Shown: positions 8,573-17,080, counted from the stretch's first letter. The stretch: 64,000 nt of DNA from Paucibacter aquatile (GCF_002885975.1 NZ_POSP01000003.1:3038001-3102000); one strand, 5' to 3'. Made by a program: numbers and translations. Notes: generated from the letters alone by a model not told the origin.

Positions 8573-9310
8573 TCAAGGACCTACAGACGCCTTCGCCTTG
8601 GCGGCGTCTGCAATCTTCTGCGCCGCGGCCTGGGCGGCGGCGGCCTGCGCGCTGTTGGGTGCGGGCATCTTGATCTGGCCGCTCTTGCCGAGGGCTTGCA
8701 GGTGCTGCGGCCCGCCCGCGGAGAGCAGACCGAAGGCGAGCAGATAGCTGAGCCGCTCCTCGTAGCTGAGGCCCCAGGCGGCGTCCGAGAGCCCCGCATT
8801 GATCAGGGTCATGTGTTCGCCTGCATTGGCGTCGCGCCGGATCGCACTGCGCAGCTCTGCTTGCAGGGCCGCGTCGGCCTGCTCGAAACCCTGATCGCCG
8901 GCATAGGCCGCGCCCGCACCGGCGATGCCGCCGCGCATCGCCCGCAAGGCCAGCTCTGGCAGCAAGGCCTGGTGTGGCGCCGTGACGGTCTGGCAGCGGC
9001 GCGCTTCGGCCTGTGCTTCAACGATCAGCCGCGTCATGACCTCAGGTACGGCGCCGTCGTCTCTCGCTTGCTGGTAGGCCTGCAGATCCGAGGCGTTCTG
9101 GCGGCAAGCCTGCAGCCAGGCCACAGCTTGCCATGCGGCCTTGGGGCTTGCGCCGTCACGGGCGCGGTCGATGTGCGGGCCGTAGCCCTCCGAGCCAATC
9201 GGTGAAGCCTCAGGCCGCCGTGCCTGCTCCCCGGGCGCTGAGGCCGCCAAGGCAGCGTTGCCAACAGGCAAGGCCGCAGGCGCTGCGAGCACGGCTTCCG
9301 CTGCCTTGGG
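8573..9310 (-). pseudogene. Hypothetical membrane-anchored protein, C-terminal fragment cut by IS66
   Basis: This is the distal part (codons 48-293) of a gene interrupted by the IS66 element at 9311-11717. Joined to the fragment at 11718-11866, counting the target duplication once, it gives an uninterrupted frame of 293 codons including stop. The fragment is Ala-rich and mostly helical, with an ATAPKAAEAVL junction, conserved-looking central Cys residues (LQACRQN, EARRCQT) and a basic Ala/Lys-rich C terminus. No known domain was recognised. An ATG 21 bp inside the IS (9331) is in frame (MTWLDAYPKAAEA) and could restart a protein without the anchor. Because the frame is otherwise intact, the insertion looks recent. 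Confidence 0.85.
9303..9310 (+). repeat. Left copy of 8-bp target site duplication
   Basis: GCCTTGGG directly left of the IS66 left end; identical to 11718-11725. Eight bp is the usual duplication length of IS66-family elements. Confidence 0.97.
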
Positions 9311-9359
9311 GTAAGCGTCCAGCCAAGTCATCTTGAATCCGTCGTGCGGAACGGGAAGG

Positions 9360-9390
9360 ATCGTGTCCACGTAGCTTAGGTGGACACGAT
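9360..9390 (+). promoter_or_regulatory. Hairpin covering the tnpA start codon
   Basis: ATCGTGTCCAC (9360-9370) and GTGGACACGAT (9380-9390) form a perfect 11-bp inverted repeat with a 9-nt loop. The right arm contains both possible tnpA starts, GTG 9380 and ATG 9389. In RNA that reads in from outside, the start would be buried, a strategy known from other insertion sequences for avoiding activation by outside transcription. The function here is inferred from position. Confidence 0.65.
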
Positions 9391-9742
9391 GACGAGCGAG
9401 AAGACAGACACGAGACGGCGCTACAGCGCGGCGACGAAGGCGCAGGTGTTGGCCGAATGCCGCGAGCCGGGCATGTCGGTGGCCAAGGTGGCGATGGCCC
9501 ATGGCATCAACACGAATGTCGTGCACCGCTGGCGGCAAATAGCCCGGGAGGGCGGCAAGGCCGAGTCCCTCGGCGGAACAGGCGAGTTCATCGCCTTGCC
9601 GCTTGCAGCAATGGCCGTGCCTGACAAGGCACCGGCAGACATCCGCGTTGAACTGCGCCGCGGTTCGCTCACGATGAACGTCAGCTGGCCGGCCAGCGCC
9701 GCGGCGGACTTCGCCGCCTGGACCCGCGAGCTGCTGCGGTGA
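9389..9742 (+). CDS. tnpA: IS66 accessory transposition protein TnpA
   Basis: A 117-residue protein (120 if GTG 9380 is used) of the IS66 Orf1 type. The N-terminal half is a helix-turn-helix of the IS3/IS911-like kind: RRRYSAATKAQVLAEC, then VAMAHGINTNVVHRWRQ. The C-terminal half is the usual poorly conserved IS66 extension. In this family TnpA and TnpB are needed with TnpC for transposition, TnpA probably binding DNA. The stop overlaps the tnpB start (GTGA), which implies translational coupling. Confidence 0.93.
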   Translation: MTSEKTDTRRRYSAATKAQVLAECREPGMSVAKVAMAHGINTNVVHRWRQIAREGGKAESLGGTGEFIALPLAAMAVPDKAPADIRVELRRGSLTMNVSWPASAAADFAAWTRELLR

Positions 9743-10068
9743 TCCGGGTGGACGCGATCTGGCTGGCCTGCGAGCCACTGGACATGCGCGCTGGCACCGA
9801 GACGGCGCTGAGCCGCGTGGTCCTGGTCTTCGGCGAAGCCCGGCCACACCACGCCTACCTGTTCGCCAATCGACGTGCCAACCGGATGAAGGCGCTGGTG
9901 CATGACGGCATCGGCATATGGCTGGCGGCCCGGCGCCTGAATGCCGGCCGCTTCATCTGGCCCCAACACGGCGGCATGTTGGCGCTCACCAAGGCGCAGT
10001 TGGACGCGCTGGTGCTGGGCCTGCCCTGGCAGCGCATCGGCGAGGCCGGCGTCATCACCGTGCTGTAG
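9739..10068 (+). CDS. tnpB: IS66 accessory transposition protein TnpB
   Basis: A 109-residue protein of the IS66 Orf2-like family, recognised by WLACEPLDMRAGTETAL, HHAYLFANRRANRMKALVHD and the C-terminal GLPWQRI motif. The molecular role of TnpB is not known in detail, but it is required for transposition in studied elements. The GTG start overlaps the tnpA stop by 4 bp. Length and sequence appear complete. Confidence 0.93.
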   Translation: MIRVDAIWLACEPLDMRAGTETALSRVVLVFGEARPHHAYLFANRRANRMKALVHDGIGIWLAARRLNAGRFIWPQHGGMLALTKAQLDALVLGLPWQRIGEAGVITVL

Positions 10069-10124
10069 GACTGCTCGTCCATTGCGGCATCTGCCGATGG
10101 CCAGGGGTGGCCTGGCCAGGCACG

Positions 10125-11677
10125 ATGCCCTGCGTGATCGCCGACGACCTTGACGCCCTCGATGTCCAGCAACTGCGCGCCGCCTTGCGCGCGGCGCGGG
10201 CCGATGCGGCCTTCAAGCAGGTCGTCATCGACAAGCTCACGCACGAGAACGCCATCCTCAAGCGGTTGAAGTTCGCCGCGCAAAGCGAGAAGTTCTGCGC
10301 CGAGCAGAAGAGCCTGCTGGACGAGACCCTGGACAGCGATCTGGCGGCGGTGGCGGCGGAGATCGAGGCCCTGCAGCCAGGCAAGGCGGCGAGCGAGCGC
10401 CAGCAGCCCCGGCGCGAGAAGCAGCCGGCGCACCTGCCGCGCCGCGAGGTTCGCCACGAGCCCACAGACACCACCTGCGGCTGCGGCACGCCGATGCAGC
10501 GTATCGGCGAAGACGTGGCCGAGAAGTTGGACTACCAGCCCGGCGTCTTCACGGTCGAGCGCCATGTCCGTGGCAAGTGGGTGTGCAAATGCTGTGCTGT
10601 GAGCGCATCGTGCAGGCGCCGGTCGATCCGCACGTCATCGACAAGGGCCTGCCCACCACAGGGCTGCTGGCGCAAGTGCTGGTGGCCAAGTACCTGGACC
10701 ACCTGCCGCTGTACCGCCAGGAAGCCATCTTCGAGCGAGCCGGGCACGCCATCGCGCGCTCGACCCTGGCGCAGTGGGTGGGCGAATGCGGCGTGCAGTT
10801 GCAGCCGCTCGTCGATGCGCTGAGCGCCGAGTTGCTGCGTCAGGGCGTGCTGCACGCGGACGAGACGCCGGTGGCCATGCTCAAGCAGGCGCAGCTGAGG
10901 GACGGCAAGACGCATCGCGCCTACCTGTGGAGCTACTGCACCACGCAGTTCAGCGCCTTGCAGGCCGTCGTCTTCGACTTCGCCGACAGCCGGGGAGGCC
11001 AGCATGCGCGCGACTTCCTGGGCCTGTCGGGGGCGAACGACCAGCCCGGCTGGCAAGGCAAGCTCATCTGCGACGACTACGCCGGCTACAAGGCCTGCTT
11101 CGAGCGGGGCGTGACGGAAGTGGGCTGCATGGCGCACGCCCGGCGCAAGTTCCACGAGCTCTGGGCCAACCACGGCAGCCAGGTCGGCGAGCAGGCGCTG
11201 AAGTTCTTCGGCCAGCTCTACGACATCGAGCGCAGCGTGGTCGATGCCGGCAGCGAGGCCAGGCTTGAAGCCCGGAGCCAGGCCAGGACCGTCGCCGACG
11301 CACTGCATCAGTGGCTGCGGCTGCAGCGGCAGAAAGTACCCGACGGCTCGGCCACGGCCAAGGCCATCGACTACAGCGTCAAACGCTGGGCGGCGCTGAC
11401 GCGCTACCTGGACGACGGCGATCTGCCCATCGACAACAACTGGGTGGAGAACCGCATCCGGCCGATTGCGCTGGGGCGGCAGAACTGGCTCTTCGCCGGC
11501 AGCCTGCGTGCGGGCAAGCGGGCTGCGGCCGTGATGAGCCTCATCCACTCGGCCAAGCTCAACGGGCTTGACCCCTACGCCTATCTGCGCGATGTGTTGG
11601 AGCGGCTGCCGACGACGCCGGCCAGTCGCGTCGCCGAGTTGCTGCCGCATCGCTGGCAGCCGACCTCGATGGGCTGA
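10125..11677 (+). pseudogene. tnpC: IS66 transposase TnpC, frameshifted by a 5-bp duplication
   Basis: The first part (from ATG 10125) has the coiled N terminus (HENAILKRLKFAAQSEKF) and the zinc-binding region (CGCG...CKCC). After CKCC the frame is lost: GCTGT is present twice in tandem at 10591-10600. Removing one copy restores TGC TGT GAG CGC and joins it to the second part, which holds the DDE catalytic domain (LHADETPVAML, CDDYAGYKACF, NWVENRIRPIALG) and ends at 11677. The catalytic residues themselves are intact but cannot be reached by normal translation from ATG 10125. GTG 10577 could start the catalytic part alone. The intact product would be about 515 residues, normal for the family. 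A sequencing error cannot be excluded. Confidence 0.9.
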
Positions 11678-11717
11678 CCTCGACATTGTCGTCAAGACGG
11701 GTTGGCCGGACGCTTAC

Positions 11718-11725
11718 GCCTTGGG
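11718..11725 (+). repeat. Right copy of 8-bp target site duplication
   Basis: GCCTTGGG immediately outside the IS66 right end, identical to 9303-9310. Confidence 0.97.
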
Positions 11726-11866
11726 CGCTGTCGCCATGGCTTGTTCTTCTTTGGGCATCGGCACGGTGTCGTTGCTGGCGGGCCACCAGAACCACGCGCC
11801 CAGGGCCAGAGCGCCGATGAGTACGAGGGACGTGGCGGCGCGGGTCGGAAAGGGAATCGAAGACAT
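11718..11866 (-). pseudogene. Hypothetical membrane-anchored protein, N-terminal fragment cut by IS66
   Basis: ATG 11866 starts a frame with a signal-anchor: a short basic N terminus (MSSIPFPTRAA) and a hydrophobic segment at residues 13-28 (LVLIGALALGAWFW), followed by a Pro/Glu-rich linker. Codons 48-50 (PKA) fall on the target duplication, after which the frame enters the IS and stops at once at TAA in the IS end. The remaining codons of the gene continue at 9310 on the far side of the element. The rebuilt protein would be 292 residues: one N-terminal membrane segment and a long helical domain. I do not recognise the family. Confidence 0.88.
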
Positions 11867-12034
11867 GTCCGTCCAAACGGGGCTTGTAGAAGGCGCTGAG
11901 GTGCGGAGCGTATAGGGGGAAGCTCAGGCCAGAAATTCTCACACTGGCCCGCCCGCCCGCTGCTCCATTCAAGCCTTGTTCTTCGCCAGGCGCGCGACCA
12001 GATTCATGAGCGTGGCGCAGCGATTCTTTGTTCT

Positions 12035-15000
12035 TCAGGTGACTGCTTGTGCCCTGGCTTCTAGCAAGCCGCTGATGGGCTCGGGTTGGTGCAGAAGATA
12101 GCCCTGCGCATAGTCCACCCCGATGGCCTGCAGGCGATCCAACACGTCCGCCTTGTCCACGAACTCGGCCACGGTCTTCAAGCCCATGAGCCGCGCGACA
12201 TCGATGAAGCAGCGAACTGCAGCGTCGTTCAGCGGGTCACTGACCAAGGTGCGGATGTACTGTCCGTCGATCTTGAGGTAGTCCACCGGCAAGGCCTTCA
12301 GATAGCCGAAGGAGGAGGCGCCCGCACCAAAGTCGTCCAGCGAAACCTTCACCCCGGCTGCTCTGACCTGCTCGATGAAGACCGCCGCGTCGGCGAGGTT
12401 GGTCACCGCAACGGTTTCGGTGATTTCAAGGCTCAGCTTGGAACAGACCGCGGGACCCAGCTGGGCGAGCAGTTCGCAGGCCCAGGCATGGAAGGCCCGG
12501 TCTCCGACCGACTGGCCTGAGAGGTTGACGCTCAGACTCTCGATGCGCTCGGGCGAAGCCAGGTTTCGCAGCCACTGCGCCGATCGGCTCAGCACCCAAC
12601 GATCCACCCGCGAGACCAAATGAAAACGTTCGGCCGCTGGCAGGAAGGAGCCAGGCTGAACCAGGGTTCCATCCGCGTTGCGCATGCGCAGCAGGACCTC
12701 AGCATGAATGCCTTGCGCCTGCCCTTTCAGGCATTCGATGCGTTGCGCGAACAGCTCGAAACCATCGCCATCCAGCGCGCTCTCGATTCTGGAGGTCCAC
12801 TGGATCTCGTGGCTCCGGGCGCGCATGGCGGCGTCGCTGTCGAACCAGGCGTGGACACGATTTCGACCTGCTTCTTTGGCGGCGTAGCACGAGGTGTCCG
12901 CGGCCTGCTGGATGGCCGCGGTGCTGGACCAGCGCTTGTCCACGGGCACAAGGCCGATGCTGGTGCCAATGCGGAAGCGCCGGTCCTCGTGGACGAAGCG
13001 GAAATCATCCATGCGGTCGCAGATCTTTTGAGCGACGCGATTCGCCTGCTCCATCGTGCAGTGTTCCAGGATGATCGCGAACTCATCACCGCCGAGGCGA
13101 GCCAGGGTGTCGCGAGTGCGCACGGCATCGGCCAGCAGCTTGCTGACCTGTTGCAGCAGCTGATCGCCGATCGCATGGCCGCAGGCATCGTTGACCAGTT
13201 TGAACTGATCCAGATCGATGTACATCAGCGCGTGATGGCTGTCGTTCTCCTGCGCTTGGCGCAGCGTGCGCAGCATGCGAGTCTCAAACTCGGCCCGATT
13301 GACCAAGCCGGTCAGCGCGTCGTGGGTGGCGCGATAGGTCATCTCGCCGCTCAAGCGCCGCTGCTCGCTGACGTCATGGAACACCAGAACGACGCCCAGC
13401 ATCTCTCCCTGCGCGTTCAGGATGGGGGCGGCAGAGTCTTGGATGCCGTACTCGGTGTTGTCCCGCGAGATCAGGATCGTCTGGTGGGCCAAGCCGACGA
13501 TGCGGCCTTCGGCCATGCATGCGGCCACCGGATCAGGTGCGGGTTCGCGGGTTTCTTCGTTGAGGATCTGAAAGACCTGCAGCAGCGGCCGGCCCAGCGC
13601 CTCCGAGGACAGCCAGCCCGTCATCCGCTCGGCCACGGGATTGAGCCAGTTGATCAAGCCTGCGGCGTCGGTCGTGATGACCGCGTCACCAATGGACTCC
13701 AAGGTGACCCGCATCAATTCATGCTGTTCCGCCAACTCTGCGCTGAGGCGCAGCACGACCTCGTCGCGGCGTTTGCGCTCGGTGATGTCGATCTGGATGC
13801 CGAACACCCATTCCGGGCGTCCGTTTGCCGTGCGCGTGATCAGCCGCCCGCGGTCCTCGACCCAGATCCAATGACCGTCGCGGTGGCGAAGGCGCACCTC
13901 AGCCACGTAGGCGTCACTGTTCCCCTTGAAATGCTCGCGCAGGAGCTTTCGCGTCAGAGGCAGTTCGTCGGGGTGTGCAATCTCGGCGCGGAACTGATTC
14001 GTCACAGCGCCGATCTCTTCGACGGACCAGCCCAGGATGGCGGCCCAGCGCGAGTTGACGATCACCTCTCCTGTCTGAACGTTCCACTCCCAGGTGCCAG
14101 CGTTCGTGCCTTCGATCAGATTGCGCAGGCGCTCGTGTTCCTTGGCGAGTTCTCGCTCGGCACGCCGACGCAGCGTCACGTTCTGCACCACGGTCAGACT
14201 GCGAACCGGTTGGCCTTCCTCGTCGCGCTCGAGGATGGCCGACATCAGCACATCCACGAGCTCGCCCGTCCGCGTCACCATCTGATACGCCACGTCGTCG
14301 CAGCGGCCGGTCGCAAAGAAACGAGGAAGAACCTCTTGCCCCGAGTGAATGCGGGACTCTTCAGTCAAAAAGTCTGCGGACGGCCGCCCGATCACCTCCT
14401 CGCGGCGGTAGCCCAGGCAAGCCAGCCAGGCATCACTGACGTGCAGCAAGCGGCCTTGGGCATCGATCGAATGCAGCATGGCCGGCGTGGTTTCGTACAT
14501 CGCTTGCAAGCGGTCTTGCGCCAGTTCCAGCGCCAGTTGCTGTTCGCGGCGCTGCGTGATTTCCTGGACGGTCCCGCGCAGGCCGGTGATTTGGCCCGAC
14601 ATGCCGCGAACGGTTTCGCCGCGGGCCTCCAGCCAGCCGCCCTGGCCGCTGGGCTGACGGTAGCGAAGCTCCAAGGTGTAAGGCTCGCCGGTCTGCAGCG
14701 TGCGCCCCACCTGTTCGCCGAGCCTGGCGTAGTCCTGCGCTTCGTAGAGGCTGGCCTGCTCTGCGAAGCTTGGGGCGGGCGCCTTCGGGTCGCAGCCCAA
14801 GATGGCATACATCTGCGGCGACCAGACGACCCGGTCACCGTCCACACGCCAGCTCCAACTGCCGGTCTGCCCCAGTCTCTGCGCCTCTTCGAGTGCGAGC
14901 TGCGTCGACTTGAGGGCGGTGACATCACTGACTGTCGCGAAGAAGCCTTGAACCTCCCCGTTGACGACGTCCGGTATGTAGTGAGCCCAGGTGTGGCCGA

Positions 15001-15658
15001 TGCTGCCGTCGGCTTTGGTCAGTTGGCGCTCAAACTGTTGTTCCTGGCCCGCCAGCGCGCCTTCGATGTAGACCGCATTCAAGCCGAACACATGCTCGCC
15101 CAGCAGGTCTCTCAGCGACACACCCAGCAACTCATCGGGGCGCCGTCCAAACCAGTCCTCATACGCTTTGTTGGCGAAGCGGCAGCGCAGATCCTTGTCC
15201 CAGTAGGCGACCAGCCCTGGAATGGCGTCCGTGATGGCCTTGATGAAGCGCTGGCTCTCGACGAGTGCTCGATTCGTCGCTTCCGCCAGATTGCGCTGCT
15301 CGACCAGTTCGGCCTCGAAGCGGTGGCGATCTCGCGCGGCAAACAGGGTCCAGTAGTACGCCGGCTGGCCCAGATGCGCACCCAGCCTGCAATTCAACAG
15401 CACGGGCACGCGCGTGCGGTCGGCGCAGCTCAGCTGCAGGTGAATCTCCTGAATGCGCCCATCGCGCAGCAGGGTCGGCCACACATGGGTTTGCAAGAAG
15501 ATGCGGCCGGCGGGCGGCAGCAGGTCTTCGATCGACGCACCGATGCGGCTCTCGCGCGAGCCGCCCGCCAGGATCAGAAGCTCAGAGTTGACGTCCAGTA
15601 CGCGGCCCGTTGCAGCCGTGATCACCACGGCGCAAGGCAGCTCGTCCCACGGCGTCAT
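12035..15658 (-). CDS. Multi-PAS GGDEF/EAL c-di-GMP signalling protein
   Basis: A 1207-residue protein with no signal peptide or membrane segment. Six PAS-like domains can be followed in order: about residues 1-125, 140-255, 265-385, 390-510, 525-645 (with PAC end WVFGIQIDITERKRR) and 655-790 (ISRDNTEY, LVFHDVSEQRR). Then comes a GGDEF domain (about 795-955, intact LGGDEF) and an EAL domain (about 965-1195) with the signature HAEVLLRM (EVL in place of EAL), SLEITETVAV, DDFGAGASS and KTVAEFVD. The cyclase looks active; the phosphodiesterase keeps most acidic ligands and may be active too. Start ATG 15658 lies 15 bp after the RsbQ-like hydrolase gene, so the two form an operon. The N-terminal PAS domains are candidates for binding a ligand made by that hydrolase. 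Confidence 0.93.
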   Translation of the reverse strand: MTPWDELPCAVVITAATGRVLDVNSELLILAGGSRESRIGASIEDLLPPAGRIFLQTHVWPTLLRDGRIQEIHLQLSCADRTRVPVLLNCRLGAHLGQPAYYWTLFAARDRHRFEAELVEQRNLAEATNRALVESQRFIKAITDAIPGLVAYWDKDLRCRFANKAYEDWFGRRPDELLGVSLRDLLGEHVFGLNAVYIEGALAGQEQQFERQLTKADGSIGHTWAHYIPDVVNGEVQGFFATVSDVTALKSTQLALEEAQRLGQTGSWSWRVDGDRVVWSPQMYAILGCDPKAPAPSFAEQASLYEAQDYARLGEQVGRTLQTGEPYTLELRYRQPSGQGGWLEARGETVRGMSGQITGLRGTVQEITQRREQQLALELAQDRLQAMYETTPAMLHSIDAQGRLLHVSDAWLACLGYRREEVIGRPSADFLTEESRIHSGQEVLPRFFATGRCDDVAYQMVTRTGELVDVLMSAILERDEEGQPVRSLTVVQNVTLRRRAERELAKEHERLRNLIEGTNAGTWEWNVQTGEVIVNSRWAAILGWSVEEIGAVTNQFRAEIAHPDELPLTRKLLREHFKGNSDAYVAEVRLRHRDGHWIWVEDRGRLITRTANGRPEWVFGIQIDITERKRRDEVVLRLSAELAEQHELMRVTLESIGDAVITTDAAGLINWLNPVAERMTGWLSSEALGRPLLQVFQILNEETREPAPDPVAACMAEGRIVGLAHQTILISRDNTEYGIQDSAAPILNAQGEMLGVVLVFHDVSEQRRLSGEMTYRATHDALTGLVNRAEFETRMLRTLRQAQENDSHHALMYIDLDQFKLVNDACGHAIGDQLLQQVSKLLADAVRTRDTLARLGGDEFAIILEHCTMEQANRVAQKICDRMDDFRFVHEDRRFRIGTSIGLVPVDKRWSSTAAIQQAADTSCYAAKEAGRNRVHAWFDSDAAMRARSHEIQWTSRIESALDGDGFELFAQRIECLKGQAQGIHAEVLLRMRNADGTLVQPGSFLPAAERFHLVSRVDRWVLSRSAQWLRNLASPERIESLSVNLSGQSVGDRAFHAWACELLAQLGPAVCSKLSLEITETVAVTNLADAAVFIEQVRAAGVKVSLDDFGAGASSFGYLKALPVDYLKIDGQYIRTLVSDPLNDAAVRCFIDVARLMGLKTVAEFVDKADVLDRLQAIGVDYAQGYLLHQPEPISGLLEARAQAVT

Positions 15659-15673
15659 GGCGAAGGCTTCACA

Positions 15674-16495
15674 TCAGGCGGCTGAGGCGGCGGTGGACGA
15701 AGCCAGGTACTCCTGCATCGCCTCGATCACCAGTGCGGGGTTGCTCATGTGTGCGCAATGACCCTCAACCTCAAGGATGCGCAAGGTGCTTGCCGGCATG
15801 TGGGCGTGCAGATACTCACCGACGCTCACGGGGGCCAGGTTGTCGCGGTGGTGCTGCAAGAGCAGCGAGGGCCGTGGCACCTTGGGCAGGTCCGCGCGGT
15901 TGTCCGCAAAGAAGGTGGCGCGCGCGAACACACGGGCCACCGCAGGGTCTGTGGAGCAAAAGCTGTCGTTCAGGGTGCTCGCCACTTCGCCTGCTCCTGA
16001 GGCGCCGGCGACGACAGGCGCCAGGTACTGGGCCCAGCCCATGTAGTTCTGGTCCATCAGGGCCAGCAAGCCCTCCAGATCTTCGCGTTCGAAGCCACCG
16101 AAATAGCCGGGCGGATCGTTCAGGAAGCAAGGCGATGGGCCCAGCAGGATGAGTTGGCTGAACAGCTCAGGCCGCGCGATCGATGCCAGCATGCCAATGC
16201 TGCAACTGACGGAATGGCCAACGAAGGTCACCCCTTCGTGCAGCCCCAGCGCGTCGCAAACCTCGACGACGTCTCGGGCGTAGCCACTCAGCTCGGTGTA
16301 TCGCTGGGTGTCAAAGGCGGCACGATCCGAGTGGCCGCTGCCGACGTAATCGAACAGCACTTGACGGTGCGTGCCGGCAAAGGCGGGCGTGACGCGGCTC
16401 CACATGTCCTGGTTGCAGCCGAAGCCATGGGCATAGAGCAGCACGGGCCCGGTCTCACCGATGACCCTGACATTGCTTCGCTTCAAGATGTTCAT
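15674..16495 (-). CDS. RsbQ-like alpha/beta hydrolase
   Basis: A 273-residue alpha/beta hydrolase of the RsbQ/D14/KAI2 family. Start MNILKRSNVRVIG, the oxyanion region YAHGFGCNQDMW, the nucleophile elbow VGHSVSCSIG with Ser95, the acid in HHRDNLAPV and the His in EGHCAHMS make the complete triad. In Bacillus, RsbQ is needed for the PAS-containing phosphatase RsbP to sense energy stress, through a small hydrophobic ligand. Here the partner encoded 15 bp downstream is a six-PAS GGDEF/EAL protein, so a similar ligand-supply role is likely. ATG 16495 follows an AGGAAG motif; the frame is open to 16765 but that part has no family similarity. Confidence 0.9.
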   Translation of the reverse strand: MNILKRSNVRVIGETGPVLLYAHGFGCNQDMWSRVTPAFAGTHRQVLFDYVGSGHSDRAAFDTQRYTELSGYARDVVEVCDALGLHEGVTFVGHSVSCSIGMLASIARPELFSQLILLGPSPCFLNDPPGYFGGFEREDLEGLLALMDQNYMGWAQYLAPVVAGASGAGEVASTLNDSFCSTDPAVARVFARATFFADNRADLPKVPRPSLLLQHHRDNLAPVSVGEYLHAHMPASTLRILEVEGHCAHMSNPALVIEAMQEYLASSTAASAA

Positions 16496-16715
16496 GGAAC
16501 GCTTCCTGGTCAAACGGGCCGGCCAAGGGCACGACCAGCAGTTGCTCGTTCTGCTCTGCAGTTCAAGGGCAGGCTGCGCGCAGTTTGAGCAAGATTCTGC
16601 ACTGGGCGGCTCGCTGGTATCAGTGAAAGAGCTCTCCTTTCCCATGCGATCAATATGAGTGGGCACGGCAGAGATGCACTGGCCCCGCGCCAGGGCCGCC
16701 CGGTTCTCGGCGCGC

Positions 16716-17060
16716 TCAGGCAGATCGCTCAGCGGCCCGCGGCAGAAATCTGTCGACTTTTGCATGGAGCAGCTTGACCAGGGCCGGGTCCATGAACTTG
16801 TAGTTGTCGGGGATGTTCAGGCAGATCACACGCTTGCCGAGCAGATGGGGCTTGAAGTCACGGGCCAGTTTGTCTTTGTGGCTGCGTTCCATCACAAAAA
16901 TCAGGTCTGCCCACGCCAGCAACTCAGGTGTCAGCGGATTTTCAGCGCCATGGTTCAGGCCGGCGGAGCTGCACTCGATGCCAGGATGCTCGGAAAAGAT
17001 CTGCTCGGCCGTGGGGCTGCGCCAGCGGTTCATGCTGCAGATGAAGAGAACGCCTTGCAT
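16716..17060 (-). CDS. Low-molecular-weight protein tyrosine phosphatase-like protein
   Basis: A 114-residue protein. The N terminus carries the phosphatase loop: FICSMNRWRSPTAE, with Cys8 and Arg14 in the C(X)5R spacing, followed by SP as in LMW-PTPs. A candidate general acid lies in LNIPDNYKFMDPALV. It is shorter than the classical family (about 150 residues) and matches the compact predicted tyrosine phosphatase group. ATG 17060 is chosen since the protein aligns from there; the open frame continues far upstream without coding sense. It is 20 bp downstream of the endonuclease V-like gene on the same strand, so co-transcription is likely. Substrate unknown. Confidence 0.84.
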   Translation of the reverse strand: MQGVLFICSMNRWRSPTAEQIFSEHPGIECSSAGLNHGAENPLTPELLAWADLIFVMERSHKDKLARDFKPHLLGKRVICLNIPDNYKFMDPALVKLLHAKVDRFLPRAAERSA

Positions 17061-17080
17061 GGTCTTGACGCCGGCCGCAG

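Larger units (their letters stand above)
9311..11717 (+). mobile_element. IS66-family insertion sequence, 2407 bp
   Basis: The ends are imperfect inverted repeats starting GTAAGCGTCC (left 9311 inward, right 11717 inward): 22 of the first 26 positions match, including the 10 outermost. GTAAGC is the typical IS66-family terminus. It is flanked by the perfect direct repeat GCCTTGGG. It carries tnpA, tnpB and tnpC in the usual order, with tnpC broken by a frameshift. Length is near the usual 2.5 kb of the family. It has split a membrane-protein gene that runs on the opposite strand. Confidence 0.97.

Noticed and set aside
9311..9847. A 424-codon minus-strand frame from 8573 to 9847 as one gene.
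   Set aside because: The part beyond 9310 lies inside the IS66 element and reads antisense to tnpA and tnpB. The true upstream part of the gene is at 11718-11866.
10577..10823. Programmed frameshifting as the explanation for the split tnpC.
   Set aside because: No slippery heptamer is seen. A 5-bp tandem duplication explains the frame change exactly and IS66 TnpC is normally one uninterrupted frame.
12620..15685. A 1021-codon open frame on the plus strand opposite the multi-PAS gene.
   Set aside because: It is a shadow of a real gene in a high-GC region. Its sequence is His/Gln/Arg-rich without any family pattern, while the minus strand has clear PAS, GGDEF and EAL motifs. Similar long shadows at 27196-29664, 21939-23819 and 51044-53356 were left out for the same reason.
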